Made by a program: the position numbers and the translations under genes. Positions 53,703 through 63,228 of a stretch of DNA of 64,000 bases are shown here, piece after piece (position 1 is the stretch's first letter; every line of letters begins with the position of its first letter). Below the pieces are notes generated by a model. That model was given only the letters and a program-made list of their open reading frames with translations, was not told the origin of the DNA and did no database searches. The DNA is from Candidatus Latescibacterota bacterium (GTDB taxonomy: Bacteria > JAAXHH01), in NCBI GenBank assembly GCA_022821085.1, contig JAJEEG010000006.1, positions 620,001-684,000 on the forward strand. The letters are read 5' to 3'.

Positions 53703-54980
53703 CTACAGGAATATGGTCGCGTCCCGGTGCGACCCGACGGAAACGATCTTCACATCGGTCTTCACCAGTTCCGCAACCCGTTCGATATAGGCCCGGGCTT
53801 TAACGGGAAGATCGCTCCAGGTCCGGATGTGCCCGGTGGGCCGGTCCCAGCCCTCCATCTCCTCGTAGACGGGTTCGCACCGGCCGAGGACGTTCGCGTC
53901 GTTGGGCAGGTGGGGGATTACGTCGCCGTTCAACCGGTAGCCCACGCACAGCCGCAGCGTCTGGAGACTGTCCAGCGTGTCGAGCCGGGCGAGTGCCAGG
54001 CTGTCGATGCCGTTCACCATGACGGCGTAGCGAACGACCATGGCGTCGAACCAGCCGCAACGCCGCGGCCGGCCCGTCGTGGCGCCGAACTCTCCCGCCA
54101 TGCGCCGGAACTCGTCGCCCCACCGTGAGGGAAACTCCGTGGGGAAGGGTCCGTTGCCTACCCGGGTGGTGTAGGCCTTGGCCACGCCGATGACCTCGTC
54201 GATGCGCGTGGGGCCGACGCCGGCGCCCATGCAGGCGGCGCCCGTGGTCGTGTTCGAGGACGTGACGTAGGGGTAGGTCCCGTGGTCCACGTCCAGCAGC
54301 GTGCCCTGGCTGCCCTCGAAAAGGATCTCCTTGCCTTCGTCGATGGCTTCGTTCAGATACTCTGACGTGTTGATCACGTAAGGACCGATCTGCCGGGCGA
54401 AAGCCAGGTACTCCTCTATGATCCGGTCCGCGTCGAGCGCTTCGGCCTGGTAGATGGCGTCGAGGATCCGGTTCGCCTCCTCGATGTTTCGCTGCAGCTT
54501 CTCTTTGAGCACGCCGTGGTCGTGCAGGTCGACGATGCGTATGCCCTTGCGGGCGGCCTTGTCCGCGTAGGCCGGACCGATACCGCGGCCCGTGGTGCCG
54601 ATGCGCTCTTCCTCCTGCCGCTGCTCCTCCCCGACCCGGTCGATCAGCTTGTGATACGGCATGATGAGGTGGGCGTTGTGGCTGATGAAAAGGCGACCCT
54701 CCACGTCGATGCCGTGCGAACCGAGCATGTCGATCTCTTCCATCAGCGCTTCGGGATCGATTACGGTGCCGTTTGCGATGACGCAGGCCTTTTCCGGCCT
54801 CAGAATGCCCACGGGAATCAGGTGGAGGATGTACTCCTGGTCTGCGATCTGGACGGTGTGCCCGGCGTTGGCCCCGCCCTGGAACCGCACGACGATGTCG
54901 GCCTGCTCACTCAGAAAATCGACGATCTTGCCCTTGCCCTCGTCGCCCCAGGCTGCGCCTACGAGAATGCGAACGGCCAT
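53703..54980 (-). CDS. purA: adenylosuccinate synthetase
   Basis: Joins aspartate to IMP with GTP, the first step to AMP. 425 residues. GTP-binding WGDEGKGK at 11-18, catalytic GGANAGHT, GTTGRGIGPAYADK, GSQGTLLDVDHGTYPYVTSS and the late TWSDLPVKAR are all present. It has its own promoter at 55114-55143 and a leader of about 125 nt with a terminator-like hairpin, hinting at attenuation. Followed after 88 bp by the tRNA-Lys pair. Confidence 0.97.
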   Translation of the reverse strand: MAVRILVGAAWGDEGKGKIVDFLSEQADIVVRFQGGANAGHTVQIADQEYILHLIPVGILRPEKACVIANGTVIDPEALMEEIDMLGSHGIDVEGRLFISHNAHLIMPYHKLIDRVGEEQRQEEERIGTTGRGIGPAYADKAARKGIRIVDLHDHGVLKEKLQRNIEEANRILDAIYQAEALDADRIIEEYLAFARQIGPYVINTSEYLNEAIDEGKEILFEGSQGTLLDVDHGTYPYVTSSNTTTGAACMGAGVGPTRIDEVIGVAKAYTTRVGNGPFPTEFPSRWGDEFRRMAGEFGATTGRPRRCGWFDAMVVRYAVMVNGIDSLALARLDTLDSLQTLRLCVGYRLNGDVIPHLPNDANVLGRCEPVYEEMEGWDRPTGHIRTWSDLPVKARAYIERVAELVKTDVKIVSVGSHRDATIFL

Positions 54981-55055
54981 TGTTTTCCCAAATCTCCCTC
55001 GTATACATCCGGCTGGCCGGTTCTACTAGATATCCAGGCCAATCTCCGGGTCCAC

Positions 55056-55088
55056 AAACAAGAAAAGGGCGAGTCATAAGACCCGCCC
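55056..55088 (-). terminator. terminator-like hairpin in purA leader
   Basis: On the minus strand, a 9-bp stem (gggcgggtc/gactcgccc, one G-U) with a 4-nt loop, positions 55067-55088, followed by ttttcttgttt. It sits between the predicted purA start of transcription and the purA ATG, so it could attenuate the gene. On the plus strand it has no T tract. Confidence 0.55.
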
Positions 55089-55113
55089 TCGAGACCATTA
55101 GATCTTACAGTTC

Positions 55114-55143
55114 ATTGTATGCAGTATGGGAAAGGAAGGTCAA
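55114..55143 (-). promoter_or_regulatory. purA promoter
   Basis: Minus strand: TTGACC (55143-55138), 18-bp spacer, TACAAT (55119-55114). Five of six matches in both boxes. Confidence 0.55.
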
Positions 55144-55309
55144 GAAAAAACGGCTGACAAAATCGAACAACGTAACATCGCGGGCACACCGCGCAGGCAC
55201 ACCGGCTGCGCGCCGACAGAATACCGCCCGTGTCTGACCCGCGCGCCGCTGGAATACCTTCCGTGCCTCTCCCGCGCGCCCGCCGCCAATACGGCGCCGG
55301 ACAGATCGA

Positions 55310-55338
55310 TTGACAATCGAGGCGTACGTGGTACTAAT
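55310..55338 (+). promoter_or_regulatory. promoter for the TIM-barrel gene
   Basis: TTGACA 55310-55315, 17-bp spacer, ACTAAT 55333-55338. It leaves a leader of about 145 nt. Between this and purA (55144-55309) lie two diverged copies of a 30-bp GC-rich unit beginning gaatacc; no gene. Confidence 0.45.
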
Positions 55339-55453
55339 GATGTAAGACTGAATGCGTTCAAGCGCAAAGGCCGCGCAAGATCCAGTTCAAGAAGCGTGCA
55401 GCAACGCAGTAGTGCAGTTGCCCGGACGCTGCATGCCCGGTTCAAAAAGCGGA

Positions 55454-55487
55454 GAGGAAGCGAGACATACGAGGAAGCGAGACATAC
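55454..55487. repeat. 17-bp tandem duplication at the ribosome site
   Basis: Two perfect adjacent copies of gaggaagcgagacatac (55454-55470, 55471-55487) end 1 bp before ATG 55489. Each copy carries a gaggaag that could serve as the ribosome site; the nearer one is 11 nt from the ATG. Confidence 0.9.
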
Positions 55488-55488
55488 C

Positions 55489-56295
55489 ATGTATTCATGC
55501 ATCAACGGTGCGACGACCATGCCCTATACGCTCGAGCAGGACCTGGCAGCTGCGGCGAAAGCGGGGTTCGATGTCGTGGAGATCTGGTCCAGGAAACTCG
55601 ACGCCTACCTGGAGAACCACGACGTCGCCGAGTTGAAAGTGCTGTTGGATGCCCACGGGTTGCGCGCGGCCTCGCTCTGTCCGTACGGGCTGGTGGGGTT
55701 CTCCGACAACCGGGAACAGCTGCAGGCCATCGAACGCGCGGCAGAGGTCGCCGCGGCGATCGACTGTCCCGTACTCCTGGTCTGCGCCGACGCACCACCG
55801 GACGGCATGGACAGGAACGCGGCCTACGACACCATGGCCGCCACGGCCCGCGAATACGCCGAGCGGGCCGCCGCCCACGGCGTAAAGATCGCCATCGAAC
55901 CCCTCGGGCGGCATCCCTTCATACCGGGACCCCGCGAGGCCATGGAAGTGATCGAACGGGCCGGACACGACAGCCTGGGCCTTATGATGGATTTCTTCCA
56001 CTACTACAAATCGGGCGTCCCGCTCGAGGACATGCAGGCTATCCCCACCGAATTGCTGCTGATCGTCCACGTAGACGACTGCGAGGACCTGCCGCCCGCC
56101 GACCTGACGGACCAGCACCGTGTCTACATGGGCGAGGGCATTCTTCCACTGAAGGAAATGCTGGGTGTGCTGCGGGAGAAGGGTTACTCGGGCGCCCTGT
56201 CCGTCGAGATCTTCCGAGAGGCCTATTGGGAGAAGGACCCGGTAGAGATATCCATCGCGGCGAAAGCAGCCTACGACCGGATGATGGCGTCCTGA
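55489..56295 (+). CDS. sugar phosphate isomerase/epimerase (AP endonuclease 2-like TIM barrel)
   Basis: 268 residues of the xylose-isomerase-like TIM barrel family. Metal-binding residues expected in this fold appear in VKIAIEPLGRHPF (Glu), GLMMDFFHYY (Asp, His), IVHVDDCED (His, Asp) and ALSVEIFRE (Glu). I start at ATG 55489; the longer frame back to 55126 is basic low-complexity sequence over a promoter and is unlikely to be translated. Substrate is not predictable. It converges on gcvPB with 14 bp between. Confidence 0.88.
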   Translation: MYSCINGATTMPYTLEQDLAAAAKAGFDVVEIWSRKLDAYLENHDVAELKVLLDAHGLRAASLCPYGLVGFSDNREQLQAIERAAEVAAAIDCPVLLVCADAPPDGMDRNAAYDTMAATAREYAERAAAHGVKIAIEPLGRHPFIPGPREAMEVIERAGHDSLGLMMDFFHYYKSGVPLEDMQAIPTELLLIVHVDDCEDLPPADLTDQHRVYMGEGILPLKEMLGVLREKGYSGALSVEIFREAYWEKDPVEISIAAKAAYDRMMAS

Positions 56296-56309
56296 GGACG
56301 GGATCGGCC

Positions 56310-57812
56310 TTACTCTCCCAGGGACTTCCGGTATCGCAGGTTCAAGGTCTTCGGATGAGCGGCGCGCGCCTCGTCGAGGCGGCCGACCGGCGTGGTGTGC
56401 GGAGCGTTCCGGACCAGTTCAGGGTCGTTTTCAGCTTCTTCGGCGATGGCCGTCATGGCGTCGATGAACCGGTCGATGGACTCCTTGCTCTCGGTCTCCG
56501 TGGGCTCGACCATGGCCGCCTCGGGCACGATGAGCGGGAAGTAGATCGTCGGTGCGTAGAAACCGTAGTCGAGCAGGCGCTTGGCGATGTCCAGCATCCG
56601 GACGCCGTGCGCGCGGAACCGGGTACCGGAGGCCACGAACTCGTGCTGGCAGGGCACTTCAGCGGGGATCGGCGTCTCCTTCTGGGTGCCGTGGACGAGG
56701 ACGGTGCGGGGGTAGTATTTCTCCAGGCGCCGCATGATGTAGTTGGCGTTCAGGATGGCGTTCTCGCTCACCTGGCGCAGGCCGTCGGGACCGTTGGCCC
56801 GGATATAGGCGTAGGCCCTGACCATCATGCCGAAGCTGCCGCCGAAGCCGCGTATGCGGCCGATGGAATCCGGCCGGTCGTAGTCGAACCGGTACGCGTC
56901 GCCGTCCTTCACCGGCACGGGCGTCGGCAGGAACCGGACCAGGTCGCTCCGCACGCCGACGGGTCCCGCGCCCGGACCACCGCCCCCGTGGGGCGTGGAA
57001 AAGGTTTTGTGCAGGTTGAAGTGGACGACGTCGAACCCCATGTCACCGGGCCGGGTAATGCCGAGCACCGCGTTCAGGTTCGCCCCGTCCATGTAGAGCA
57101 GGGCCCCGGCGTCGTGGACGATGTCCGCGATCGTGCGTATCTCCGATTCGAAGAGCCCCAGCGTATTCGGATTGGTGAGCATGAAGGCGGCCGTCTCCCC
57201 GTCGATCAGCTCCGCCAGCCGGCCGGTGTCCACGAGCCCGTGGGCATTGGTCGGGATTTGCACCGTTTCGTAGCCCACCAGGGTGACGCTGGCCGGGTTG
57301 GTGCCGTGGGCCGAGTCGGGGATGATGACCTTGCGCCGGGCATGACCGCGCGCCTCGTGATAGGCCCGCATGATCATCAGGCCGGTCAACTCGCCGTGGG
57401 CCCCGGCCGCGGGCTGCAGCGTGACCCCTTCCAGTCCGGCGATTTCCGCGAGGTCCCGCGAGAGTTCGTACATCAGCTGAAGACCGCCCTGGCCGGTCTC
57501 GTCCTGCTGCATGGGATGCAGGCGCGCGAACCCCGGCAGGGCCGCCATGTCCTCGTTGACTTTCGGATTGTGCTTGATGGTGCACGAACCCAGGGGGTAC
57601 ATGGCCCGGTCCGGATGGAAGTTCAGCGTGGACAGCCGGGTATAGTGGCGGACGACGTCGACCTCGCTGACTTCGGGCAGCCCGGGCGGCGTGCCGCGGA
57701 GGTCCGCTTCGGGCAGGTAGGAGGATACCGGCCTGACGGGGACGTCCGGCGCGGGCAACGAAACCCCCCTTCGTCCGGGAGAGCTCAGTTCGAATATAAG
57801 CGGTTCCGACAA
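56310..57812 (-). CDS. gcvPB: glycine dehydrogenase (decarboxylating) subunit 2
   Basis: C-terminal half of the split P-protein; 500 residues. PLP enzyme that decarboxylates glycine and passes the aminomethyl group to lipoyl-GcvH. The Schiff-base Lys is in [30 protein letters not shown] and [16 protein letters not shown] are family blocks. Last gene of the efp-accB-accC-gcvH-gcvPA-gcvPB run, 18 bp after gcvPA. Confidence 0.96.
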   Translation of the reverse strand: MSEPLIFELSSPGRRGVSLPAPDVPVRPVSSYLPEADLRGTPPGLPEVSEVDVVRHYTRLSTLNFHPDRAMYPLGSCTIKHNPKVNEDMAALPGFARLHPMQQDETGQGGLQLMYELSRDLAEIAGLEGVTLQPAAGAHGELTGLMIMRAYHEARGHARRKVIIPDSAHGTNPASVTLVGYETVQIPTNAHGLVDTGRLAELIDGETAAFMLTNPNTLGLFESEIRTIADIVHDAGALLYMDGANLNAVLGITRPGDMGFDVVHFNLHKTFSTPHGGGGPGAGPVGVRSDLVRFLPTPVPVKDGDAYRFDYDRPDSIGRIRGFGGSFGMMVRAYAYIRANGPDGLRQVSENAILNANYIMRRLEKYYPRTVLVHGTQKETPIPAEVPCQHEFVASGTRFRAHGVRMLDIAKRLLDYGFYAPTIYFPLIVPEAAMVEPTETESKESIDRFIDAMTAIAEEAENDPELVRNAPHTTPVGRLDEARAAHPKTLNLRYRKSLGE

Positions 57813-57830
57813 TTTACATCCTTTCCGTAC

Positions 57831-59174
57831 TCAACCGAACCGCCCCAGCGCTTCGATCAACCGGTCGATCTGGGCGCGTGTCCGCCGTTCCGTCACCGCG
57901 ATCAGCAGGCCATCTTCGATTTCCAGTGAGGGGAAGCGCCCCAGGTCGATGCCGGCCAGCAGCCCATCGTCCGCGAGCCGGGTCACGATCTCGCCGGGCG
58001 ATGCCGGCGTCCTCACCACGAATTCCTTGAAGAACGGCCGGTCGAAGGCGAGTTCATAGCCGGGCAGGTCCGCGATTCGCTCGGCCGCGTAGTGGCTCTT
58101 GTGGAGACACAGTTCCGCAACCTCATTCAATCCCTCTTTTCCGATTATTGCCAGATAGATGGTCGCCATCAGGGCATTGAGCTGCTGGCTGGTGCAGATG
58201 TTGGACGTCGCCTTGTCCCGCCGGATGTGCTGCTCCCGGGCCTGCAGCGTCAGGACGAACCCCCGGCGGTCCGCCTGGTCTACGGTCTGTCCCGCGATGC
58301 GCCCGGGCATGCGCCGGACGAAGCGGTCTCTTGCCGCGAAGAAACCCAGGGCCGGTCCGCCGTAACTCACCTGGTTGCCCAGGGACTGCCCCTCCCCCAC
58401 GGCGATGTCCGCGCCGTAAGCGCCCGGAGACTCGATGACCCCGAGGGAAATCGGATCCACGACCATGACCAGGAGGGCGCCCGCGCCGTGCACGACCCGT
58501 TCCAGGTCGCTCATGGATTCCAGGCATCCGAAGAAATTGGGATGCTGGACGATCACGCAGGCCGTGTCTTCGTTAAGGGCCGATTCCAGCAGGCCGGGAT
58601 CCAGCGTACCGTTCGGGCAGGGCAGCATCTCCACCTCAATACCCGGCCCGTGGGCGTAGGTACGGACCGTCTCGACGTAATGGGGGTGCACGCTACCCGC
58701 GAGGATCACGCGGTTGCGCCCCGTGGCCGACCGGGCCAGCATGGCCGCTTCCGCCGTCGCCGAAGCGCCGTCGTACATGGAGGCGTTGGCCACGTCCAGG
58801 CCCGTCAGTTCGCAGATCATCGTCTGGAATTCGTAGATGCCCTGGAGCGTGCCCTGGCTCACTTCCGGCTGGTAGGGCGTGTAGGAGGTCAGGAATTCCG
58901 AGCGGCCGGCCAGGTGGCCTATGGCGCTCGGAACGAAGTGATCGTACATGCCGCCGCCCACGAAGGACGCCATCCGGTCGGCTGAACCGTTGCGGGCGGC
59001 CATCTCGCCCATTGTATCGTGGAGTTCGAGTTCCGACAGGGCGGGCGGGAGGTCCAGGAGTCCGTCGAGCCGGACGTCGTTCGGGACGACGGTAAGCAGT
59101 TCTTCGACCGACCGGATGCCAATGGCTGCCATCATGGCCTGCCGGTCGGCGTCGGTGTTGGGGATGTACGTCAT
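57831..59174 (-). CDS. gcvPA: glycine dehydrogenase (decarboxylating) subunit 1
   Basis: N-terminal half of the split P-protein; 447 residues. YIPNTDADRQAMMAAIGI at the start, FVGGGMYDHFVPSAI, YTPYQPEVSQGTLQGIYEFQ and SNICTSQQLNAL are characteristic. Works as a heterotetramer with GcvPB. Starts 24 bp after gcvH. No gcvT is present in this window. Confidence 0.96.
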   Translation of the reverse strand: MTYIPNTDADRQAMMAAIGIRSVEELLTVVPNDVRLDGLLDLPPALSELELHDTMGEMAARNGSADRMASFVGGGMYDHFVPSAIGHLAGRSEFLTSYTPYQPEVSQGTLQGIYEFQTMICELTGLDVANASMYDGASATAEAAMLARSATGRNRVILAGSVHPHYVETVRTYAHGPGIEVEMLPCPNGTLDPGLLESALNEDTACVIVQHPNFFGCLESMSDLERVVHGAGALLVMVVDPISLGVIESPGAYGADIAVGEGQSLGNQVSYGGPALGFFAARDRFVRRMPGRIAGQTVDQADRRGFVLTLQAREQHIRRDKATSNICTSQQLNALMATIYLAIIGKEGLNEVAELCLHKSHYAAERIADLPGYELAFDRPFFKEFVVRTPASPGEIVTRLADDGLLAGIDLGRFPSLEIEDGLLIAVTERRTRAQIDRLIEALGRFG

Positions 59175-59198
59175 GGATGCTCCGCAGGGGCCGGCCCG

Positions 59199-59579
59199 TC
59201 AGGCGCCGACGAAGGAACGATAATCCGCGGCGGTCATCAGGCTGGTGTATGCGCCCGCGTCGTCGACTTTCAGCCTGATCATCCATCCGTCGCCGTAGGG
59301 ATCCTGGTTGACCGCCTCGGGGTTGTCTTCCAGGTCGTCGTTGACCTCTGTCACGGTCCCGCCCATCGGACTGTAGAGGTCCGACACGGTCTTCACGGCT
59401 TCCACCGCCCCGAAGACGCCCATCTCGGCCACAGGGTCGCCTTCCGAAGGCAGTTCAACGAAGACGATGTCGCCGAGTTCGGACTGCGCAAAGTCCGTGA
59501 TGCCGACGGTGGCGATGTCGCCCTCAAGGCGCACCCACTCGTGTTCGGCCGAATAGCGGAGATCCGAGGGCGTGTTCAT
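59199..59579 (-). CDS. gcvH: glycine cleavage system H protein
   Basis: 126 residues from ATG 59579 (agaaagga 4 nt upstream); the 20-residue longer frame has no ribosome site. The lipoyl Lys is Lys63 in GAVEAVKTVSDLYSP. EHEWVRLEGDIATVGITDFAQ is the usual opening. Carries the aminomethyl group between P, T and L proteins; lpdA at 11.5 kb is a plausible L. Confidence 0.96.
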   Translation of the reverse strand: MNTPSDLRYSAEHEWVRLEGDIATVGITDFAQSELGDIVFVELPSEGDPVAEMGVFGAVEAVKTVSDLYSPMGGTVTEVNDDLEDNPEAVNQDPYGDGWMIRLKVDDAGAYTSLMTAADYRSFVGA

Positions 59580-59635
59580 GCGTTCCTTTCTCCGGCATCT
59601 GGGCCCGGCGAGGGCCGCCGCCACCGGTATATTCG

Positions 59636-60982
59636 TCAACTCAGGGAACTCAGGGATTCAACGAAAGCCGTATCCGCCCTCCCGGAACGGAAGGTCGGGT
59701 GCTTCAACATGAACTGGTGGAACGGTATCGTCGTGTTGATGCCCTCGACGATGAACTCCTCCAGGGCCCGTTCGGTCCGCGTCATCGCCTCCTCCCGGTC
59801 CTTGCCCCAGACGATCAGCTTCGCCAGCATGGAGTCGTAGAAGGGCGTGACGACGTACTGGGCGTACACGTGGCTGTCCACCCGCACCCCGTATCCGCCC
59901 GGCGTGTGGAAACTCGTGATCTCTCCCGTGGAGGGCATGAAGTTCCGGTCCGGATCCTCGGCGTTGATCCGGCATTCGATGGCGTGTCCCCGCATTTGCA
60001 CGTCTTCCTGCGCGAAACCCAGGGGATTGCCCGCGGCAATGCGGATCTGTTCCTTTACGAGGTCCTGCGATACGACCATTTCCGTCACGGGGTGTTCCAC
60101 CTGGATGCGCGTGTTCATCTCCATGAAATAGAACTGGCGGTCCTCGGTCACGAGGAACTCGACGGTACCCGCGTTTTCATAGTCGATCGCCCGCGCCGCG
60201 CGCAGGGCGGCCTCCCCCAGCCCGGACCGAAGCTCGTCGTCGACAAAGGGGGACGGCGACTCTTCGATGAGCTTCTGCCGGCGCCGCTGGATCGAACAGT
60301 CCCGCTCGCCGAGGTGGACGACCTGTCCGTGCCGGTCTCCCAGGACCTGAACCTCGATGTGCCGGGCCTTTTCAATATACCTTTCCAGGTACAGCGCGGG
60401 GTTGTTGAAGGCGTTCTGGGCCTCCCGTGAAGCCAGGCGGTAGGCTTCGCGCAATTCGTCCGCGTCACGGACGATGCGGATACCACGCCCGCCTCCGCCG
60501 GCAGAGGCTTTGATCACCAGGGGGAAGCCGATCTTCTTGGAAGCCTCAACCGCGGCGTCCTCGTCGGCGACGGTATCCTCCGTGCCCGGTATGGTGGGTA
60601 CGTCGGACGCTGCCACCGTCTTACGCGCTTCGGCCTTGTCGCCCATGAGGCGGATGGCCCTGGACGGCGGTCCGATGAAGGCAATGTCGCAGGATTCGCA
60701 GACCTCGGCGAAGTGGGGGTTTTCGGACAGGAATCCGTATCCGGGATGCACCGCGTCGGCGTTCATGATTTCCGCCGCGCTGATGATGCGGGGTATGTTC
60801 AGGTAGCTGTCGTTCGGCGCGTTGCTGCCGATGCAGACCGCCTCGTCGGCGAAGCGGACGTGGAGGGAGTCCTGGTCCGTCTCGGAATGGACCGCCAACG
60901 TCGCGATGTTCAACTCTTTACACGAGCGGATCACGCGCAGGGCGATCTCGCCGCGGTTGGCGATGAGAATCTTCTGGAACAT
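59636..60982 (-). CDS. accC: acetyl-CoA carboxylase, biotin carboxylase subunit
   Basis: ATP-grasp enzyme that carboxylates biotin on AccB; 448 residues. [21 protein letters not shown] opens the protein; [12 protein letters not shown] is the ATP loop, [16 protein letters not shown] and [18 protein letters not shown] are catalytic blocks. Starts 6 bp after accB. Confidence 0.97.
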   Translation of the reverse strand: MFQKILIANRGEIALRVIRSCKELNIATLAVHSETDQDSLHVRFADEAVCIGSNAPNDSYLNIPRIISAAEIMNADAVHPGYGFLSENPHFAEVCESCDIAFIGPPSRAIRLMGDKAEARKTVAASDVPTIPGTEDTVADEDAAVEASKKIGFPLVIKASAGGGGRGIRIVRDADELREAYRLASREAQNAFNNPALYLERYIEKARHIEVQVLGDRHGQVVHLGERDCSIQRRRQKLIEESPSPFVDDELRSGLGEAALRAARAIDYENAGTVEFLVTEDRQFYFMEMNTRIQVEHPVTEMVVSQDLVKEQIRIAAGNPLGFAQEDVQMRGHAIECRINAEDPDRNFMPSTGEITSFHTPGGYGVRVDSHVYAQYVVTPFYDSMLAKLIVWGKDREEAMTRTERALEEFIVEGINTTIPFHQFMLKHPTFRSGRADTAFVESLSSLS

Positions 60983-60988
60983 CGCTTC

Positions 60989-61456
60989 CTATGCCGGTTC
61001 GATCAGAAACAACGGTTGGCCGTACTCGACGGGCTGGGCGTCTTCCACCAGGATGGCCATCACGCGCCCGTTCAGTTCGGACTGGATGGGGTTCATCAGC
61101 TTCATGGCTTCGATGATGCACAGCTGCTGGCCGGTGCTGATCCGGTCCTGCTCCTGAACGAAGGGGTCGGCGTCGGGCTCGGGTGACCGGTAGAAGGTGC
61201 CCACCATGGGCGAGGTCACCTCGACGTAGGTGCTGTCCGCGGAGTCTGCCTGGCTGTCATTCTGCGGCACATGTTCCGCGGCTGGCGCGGTGGCCTGCAC
61301 GTGCGGGTCCGCCGCGGGTGCGGGGACGGCGGCCGCGGTCGCGCCGGGCGTCATGCGCACGATCCGGATCTTGCGGTCGCCTTCGGCCACCTCGACTTCC
61401 TGGATGTCCGTATCCCGCAGCGATTCGATCAGCTTGAGCACCTCATCGATTCCCAT
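60989..61456 (-). CDS. accB: acetyl-CoA carboxylase biotin carboxyl carrier protein
   Basis: 155 residues. Biotin is attached to Lys119 in CIIEAMKLMNPIQ. The N-terminal helix (MGIDEVLKLIESLRDTDIQEVEVAEGDRKIRI) is typical, followed by an Ala/Pro-rich linker and the biotinyl domain from about residue 80. First committed step of fatty acid synthesis with AccC; accA and accD are not in the window. Confidence 0.96.
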   Translation of the reverse strand: MGIDEVLKLIESLRDTDIQEVEVAEGDRKIRIVRMTPGATAAAVPAPAADPHVQATAPAAEHVPQNDSQADSADSTYVEVTSPMVGTFYRSPEPDADPFVQEQDRISTGQQLCIIEAMKLMNPIQSELNGRVMAILVEDAQPVEYGQPLFLIEPA

Positions 61457-61478
61457 GTCAGGCTCCTCGGAAGGGCGG

Positions 61479-62036
61479 TTACACCCGCTCTACGTATTCG
61501 CGGGACCGCGTATCGATGCGCAACACGTCGCCGGTGTTGATGAACAGCGGGACCTGCACCTCCGCGCCGCTCTCGAGCGTTGCCGGCTTGGTGCCTCCCG
61601 TCGCGGTATCGCCGCGGATACCCGGATCGGTCTGCGTCACTTCCAGCTCGATGAAATTCGGCATCTCGATGCCCACGACGCCCTGGTCCGCGGTGAGCAG
61701 TTCGAGCGTCATGCTGTCCTTGATGTAATCCCTGTTGTCGCCGATGATCGACGCGCCTACCGGCACCTGCTCGTAGGTCTCCAGGTCCATCATGTAGTAC
61801 ATGTCGCCGTCGGTGTACTGGAACTGGGCCTTGCGCCGTTCCACCCGCACGTCTTCCAGCTTGTCCGAGGCCTTGTAGGTCTTCTCGATCACGGCCCCGG
61901 TGTGGATATGCTTCAGGCGGGTGCGCGAAAAGGCCGTTCCCTTGCCCGGCTTGATGTGTTCGCAACCCGTGATGAAATATATGGCCCCGTCAATCCTGAT
62001 GGTCATACCGGTGCGCAGGTCCGTAGCGTTCACCAT
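61479..62036 (-). CDS. efp: translation elongation factor P
   Basis: 185 residues, three beta-barrel domains. Relieves stalling at polyproline. The modification loop reads IKPGKGTAFSRTRL with the Lys at position 34 by homology; the end IDTRSREYVERV is typical. Whether the Lys is modified cannot be seen; no epmA/epmB or earP lies here. Pro-rich repeats such as the Gly-Pro satellite elsewhere in the window would need EF-P. Confidence 0.96.
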   Translation of the reverse strand: MVNATDLRTGMTIRIDGAIYFITGCEHIKPGKGTAFSRTRLKHIHTGAVIEKTYKASDKLEDVRVERRKAQFQYTDGDMYYMMDLETYEQVPVGASIIGDNRDYIKDSMTLELLTADQGVVGIEMPNFIELEVTQTDPGIRGDTATGGTKPATLESGAEVQVPLFINTGDVLRIDTRSREYVERV

Positions 62037-62097
62037 GAGATCCGGCTGGTCTCCTTTGCCTGTTTCATCGGCCGTTGCGCGGCAACCGGTTCACCGT

Positions 62098-62123
62098 CGT
62101 AACTACGGCGCGCCGTGGTTACG
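62098..62123. promoter_or_regulatory. 26-bp near-perfect palindrome upstream of efp
   Basis: Two abutting 13-base arms (62098-62110, 62111-62123) match at 12 of 13 positions with no loop. It is 62 bp upstream of the efp ATG and after the tRNA-His terminator, so it may be a regulator site for the efp-acc-gcv operon. Lack of a loop argues against an RNA hairpin. Confidence 0.4.
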
Positions 62124-62133
62124 GTCCGGGCGC

Positions 62134-62156
62134 AAAAAACGTCCCTGTTTACAGGG
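62134..62156 (-). terminator. terminator after tRNA-His
   Basis: Minus strand: short hairpin ccctgt-aa-acaggg (62156-62143; 5 bp if a 4-nt loop is allowed) followed by acgtttttt. It begins at the last bases of the tRNA. Confidence 0.5.
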
Positions 62157-62229
62157 TGGGCAACGGGATTCGAACCCGCGACCTCCAGAGCCACAGTCTA
62201 GCGCTCTAACCAACTGAGCTATGCCCACC
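62155..62229 (-). tRNA. tRNA-His (GTG)
   Basis: 75 nt including the extra 5' G(-1) that pairs with C73, the His identity mark. Acceptor GTGGGCA with TGCCCAC; anticodon stem CTAGA/TCTGG around CTGTGGC (anticodon GTG); T-loop GTTCGAATC. CCA not encoded. Confidence 0.95.
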
Positions 62230-62376
62230 ATCACCGACGAATGGAGCAGGCAATATAGGCGCGATACCGAACGGCTGTCAAGGGAATTGTCGGGAATCCG
62301 GCGTCCGGATTCCGTGCCTGCCGGAGTGGTTTTCTACCCATGCTTCGGCACCTCGTCTACGGTTTTGAAGACCGTC

Positions 62377-63228
62377 TCAGCGCCTATCCGGTGACGTCGC
62401 CCCATCCGCGGTTTCGAAGACCGTCCCCGCCTCTTCCAGGGGACGGCGGACGACGGTTTCAGGTAGGCGCACCCCGATGTCTGACGGCCACAGCCCGCGG
62501 TTGATCGACTGGGTCCGGTAGGTCAATTCGAACGTCCCTGCCCGAGGGCCGTCCCGGGTGATGCGGACCCGGTCCGGTCTCCAGACGCCGTTCCGGTTTC
62601 GAAAGCGTTCGAAGGTCCGGGTGATCGACTCGGTGACGGACCCCCGGCTCACGGGAGATTCCGATGTCTCGCGCGTGACCGTCATCCTGTCCGTGTCGAT
62701 CCACAGCGTCTTCCGGCCGCCATCGCCCCCAAACGTGACGGAGGCCGTATTCCCGTCACGGCGGTAGTCGGTGACGGGCAGCCCCGGGTACCTGCCGGGC
62801 GCTGTGGTCCCGGTCACGGCGGCGTGCACGTCGTCCAGGGTCAGGTCGAGTCCGGGAATGGAGGCATCGCGCGCCACGATCGTACCTTCGAACACCGTGT
62901 TATCACGGGGCATGTACAACCGTACGCGGCGGTCGTGGATCAGGACGACGGCGAGGATCTCGAACAGCGCGCCGTGCACGTCGATACGGAACCGCGCCGG
63001 GCTGAGATACCGGATACGGAGGGCCGCGCGGCCACGCTGGCCCGCGAAGGAGGTCTCCACGCCCGCGCTGCCCCTGAAGTCCCGGAGGCGCATCGAGGCC
63101 GCATCGATCTCCTGGAGGAGCAGTTCGACCGGCAGGGGAGGCGGCGCTGGAGGCGGCGGACGGCAGGACAGCAGCAGGAGCCCGAGGCAGGCGAGCATCC
63201 GGAACCGGCCGGACAGGTTACCTGGCAT
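62377..63228 (-). CDS. DUF4292/LolB-like outer-membrane lipoprotein
   Basis: 283 residues. A lipobox LLLLSC at about 17-22 after a hydrophobic signal marks a lipoprotein, followed by a Pro-rich linker. The body (DFRGSAGVETSFAGQRGRAALRIRYLSPARFRIDVHG) reads as the antiparallel sheet of LolA/LolB-fold proteins, as in DUF4292. It probably works at the outer membrane. It overlaps the TPR gene by 11 bases and is translated after it. Confidence 0.8.
   Translation of the reverse strand: MPGNLSGRFRMLACLGLLLLSCRPPPPAPPPLPVELLLQEIDAASMRLRDFRGSAGVETSFAGQRGRAALRIRYLSPARFRIDVHGALFEILAVVLIHDRRVRLYMPRDNTVFEGTIVARDASIPGLDLTLDDVHAAVTGTTAPGRYPGLPVTDYRRDGNTASVTFGGDGGRKTLWIDTDRMTVTRETSESPVSRGSVTESITRTFERFRNRNGVWRPDRVRITRDGPRAGTFELTYRTQSINRGLWPSDIGVRLPETVVRRPLEEAGTVFETADGATSPDRR

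Noticed and set aside
55126-55488. N-terminal extension of the TIM-barrel frame
   Set aside because: Basic low-complexity sequence running over a promoter and leader; the barrel begins at ATG 55489.
55497-57929. 810-codon plus-strand frame
   Set aside because: Shadow of the TIM-barrel gene and antisense to gcvPB; no motif.
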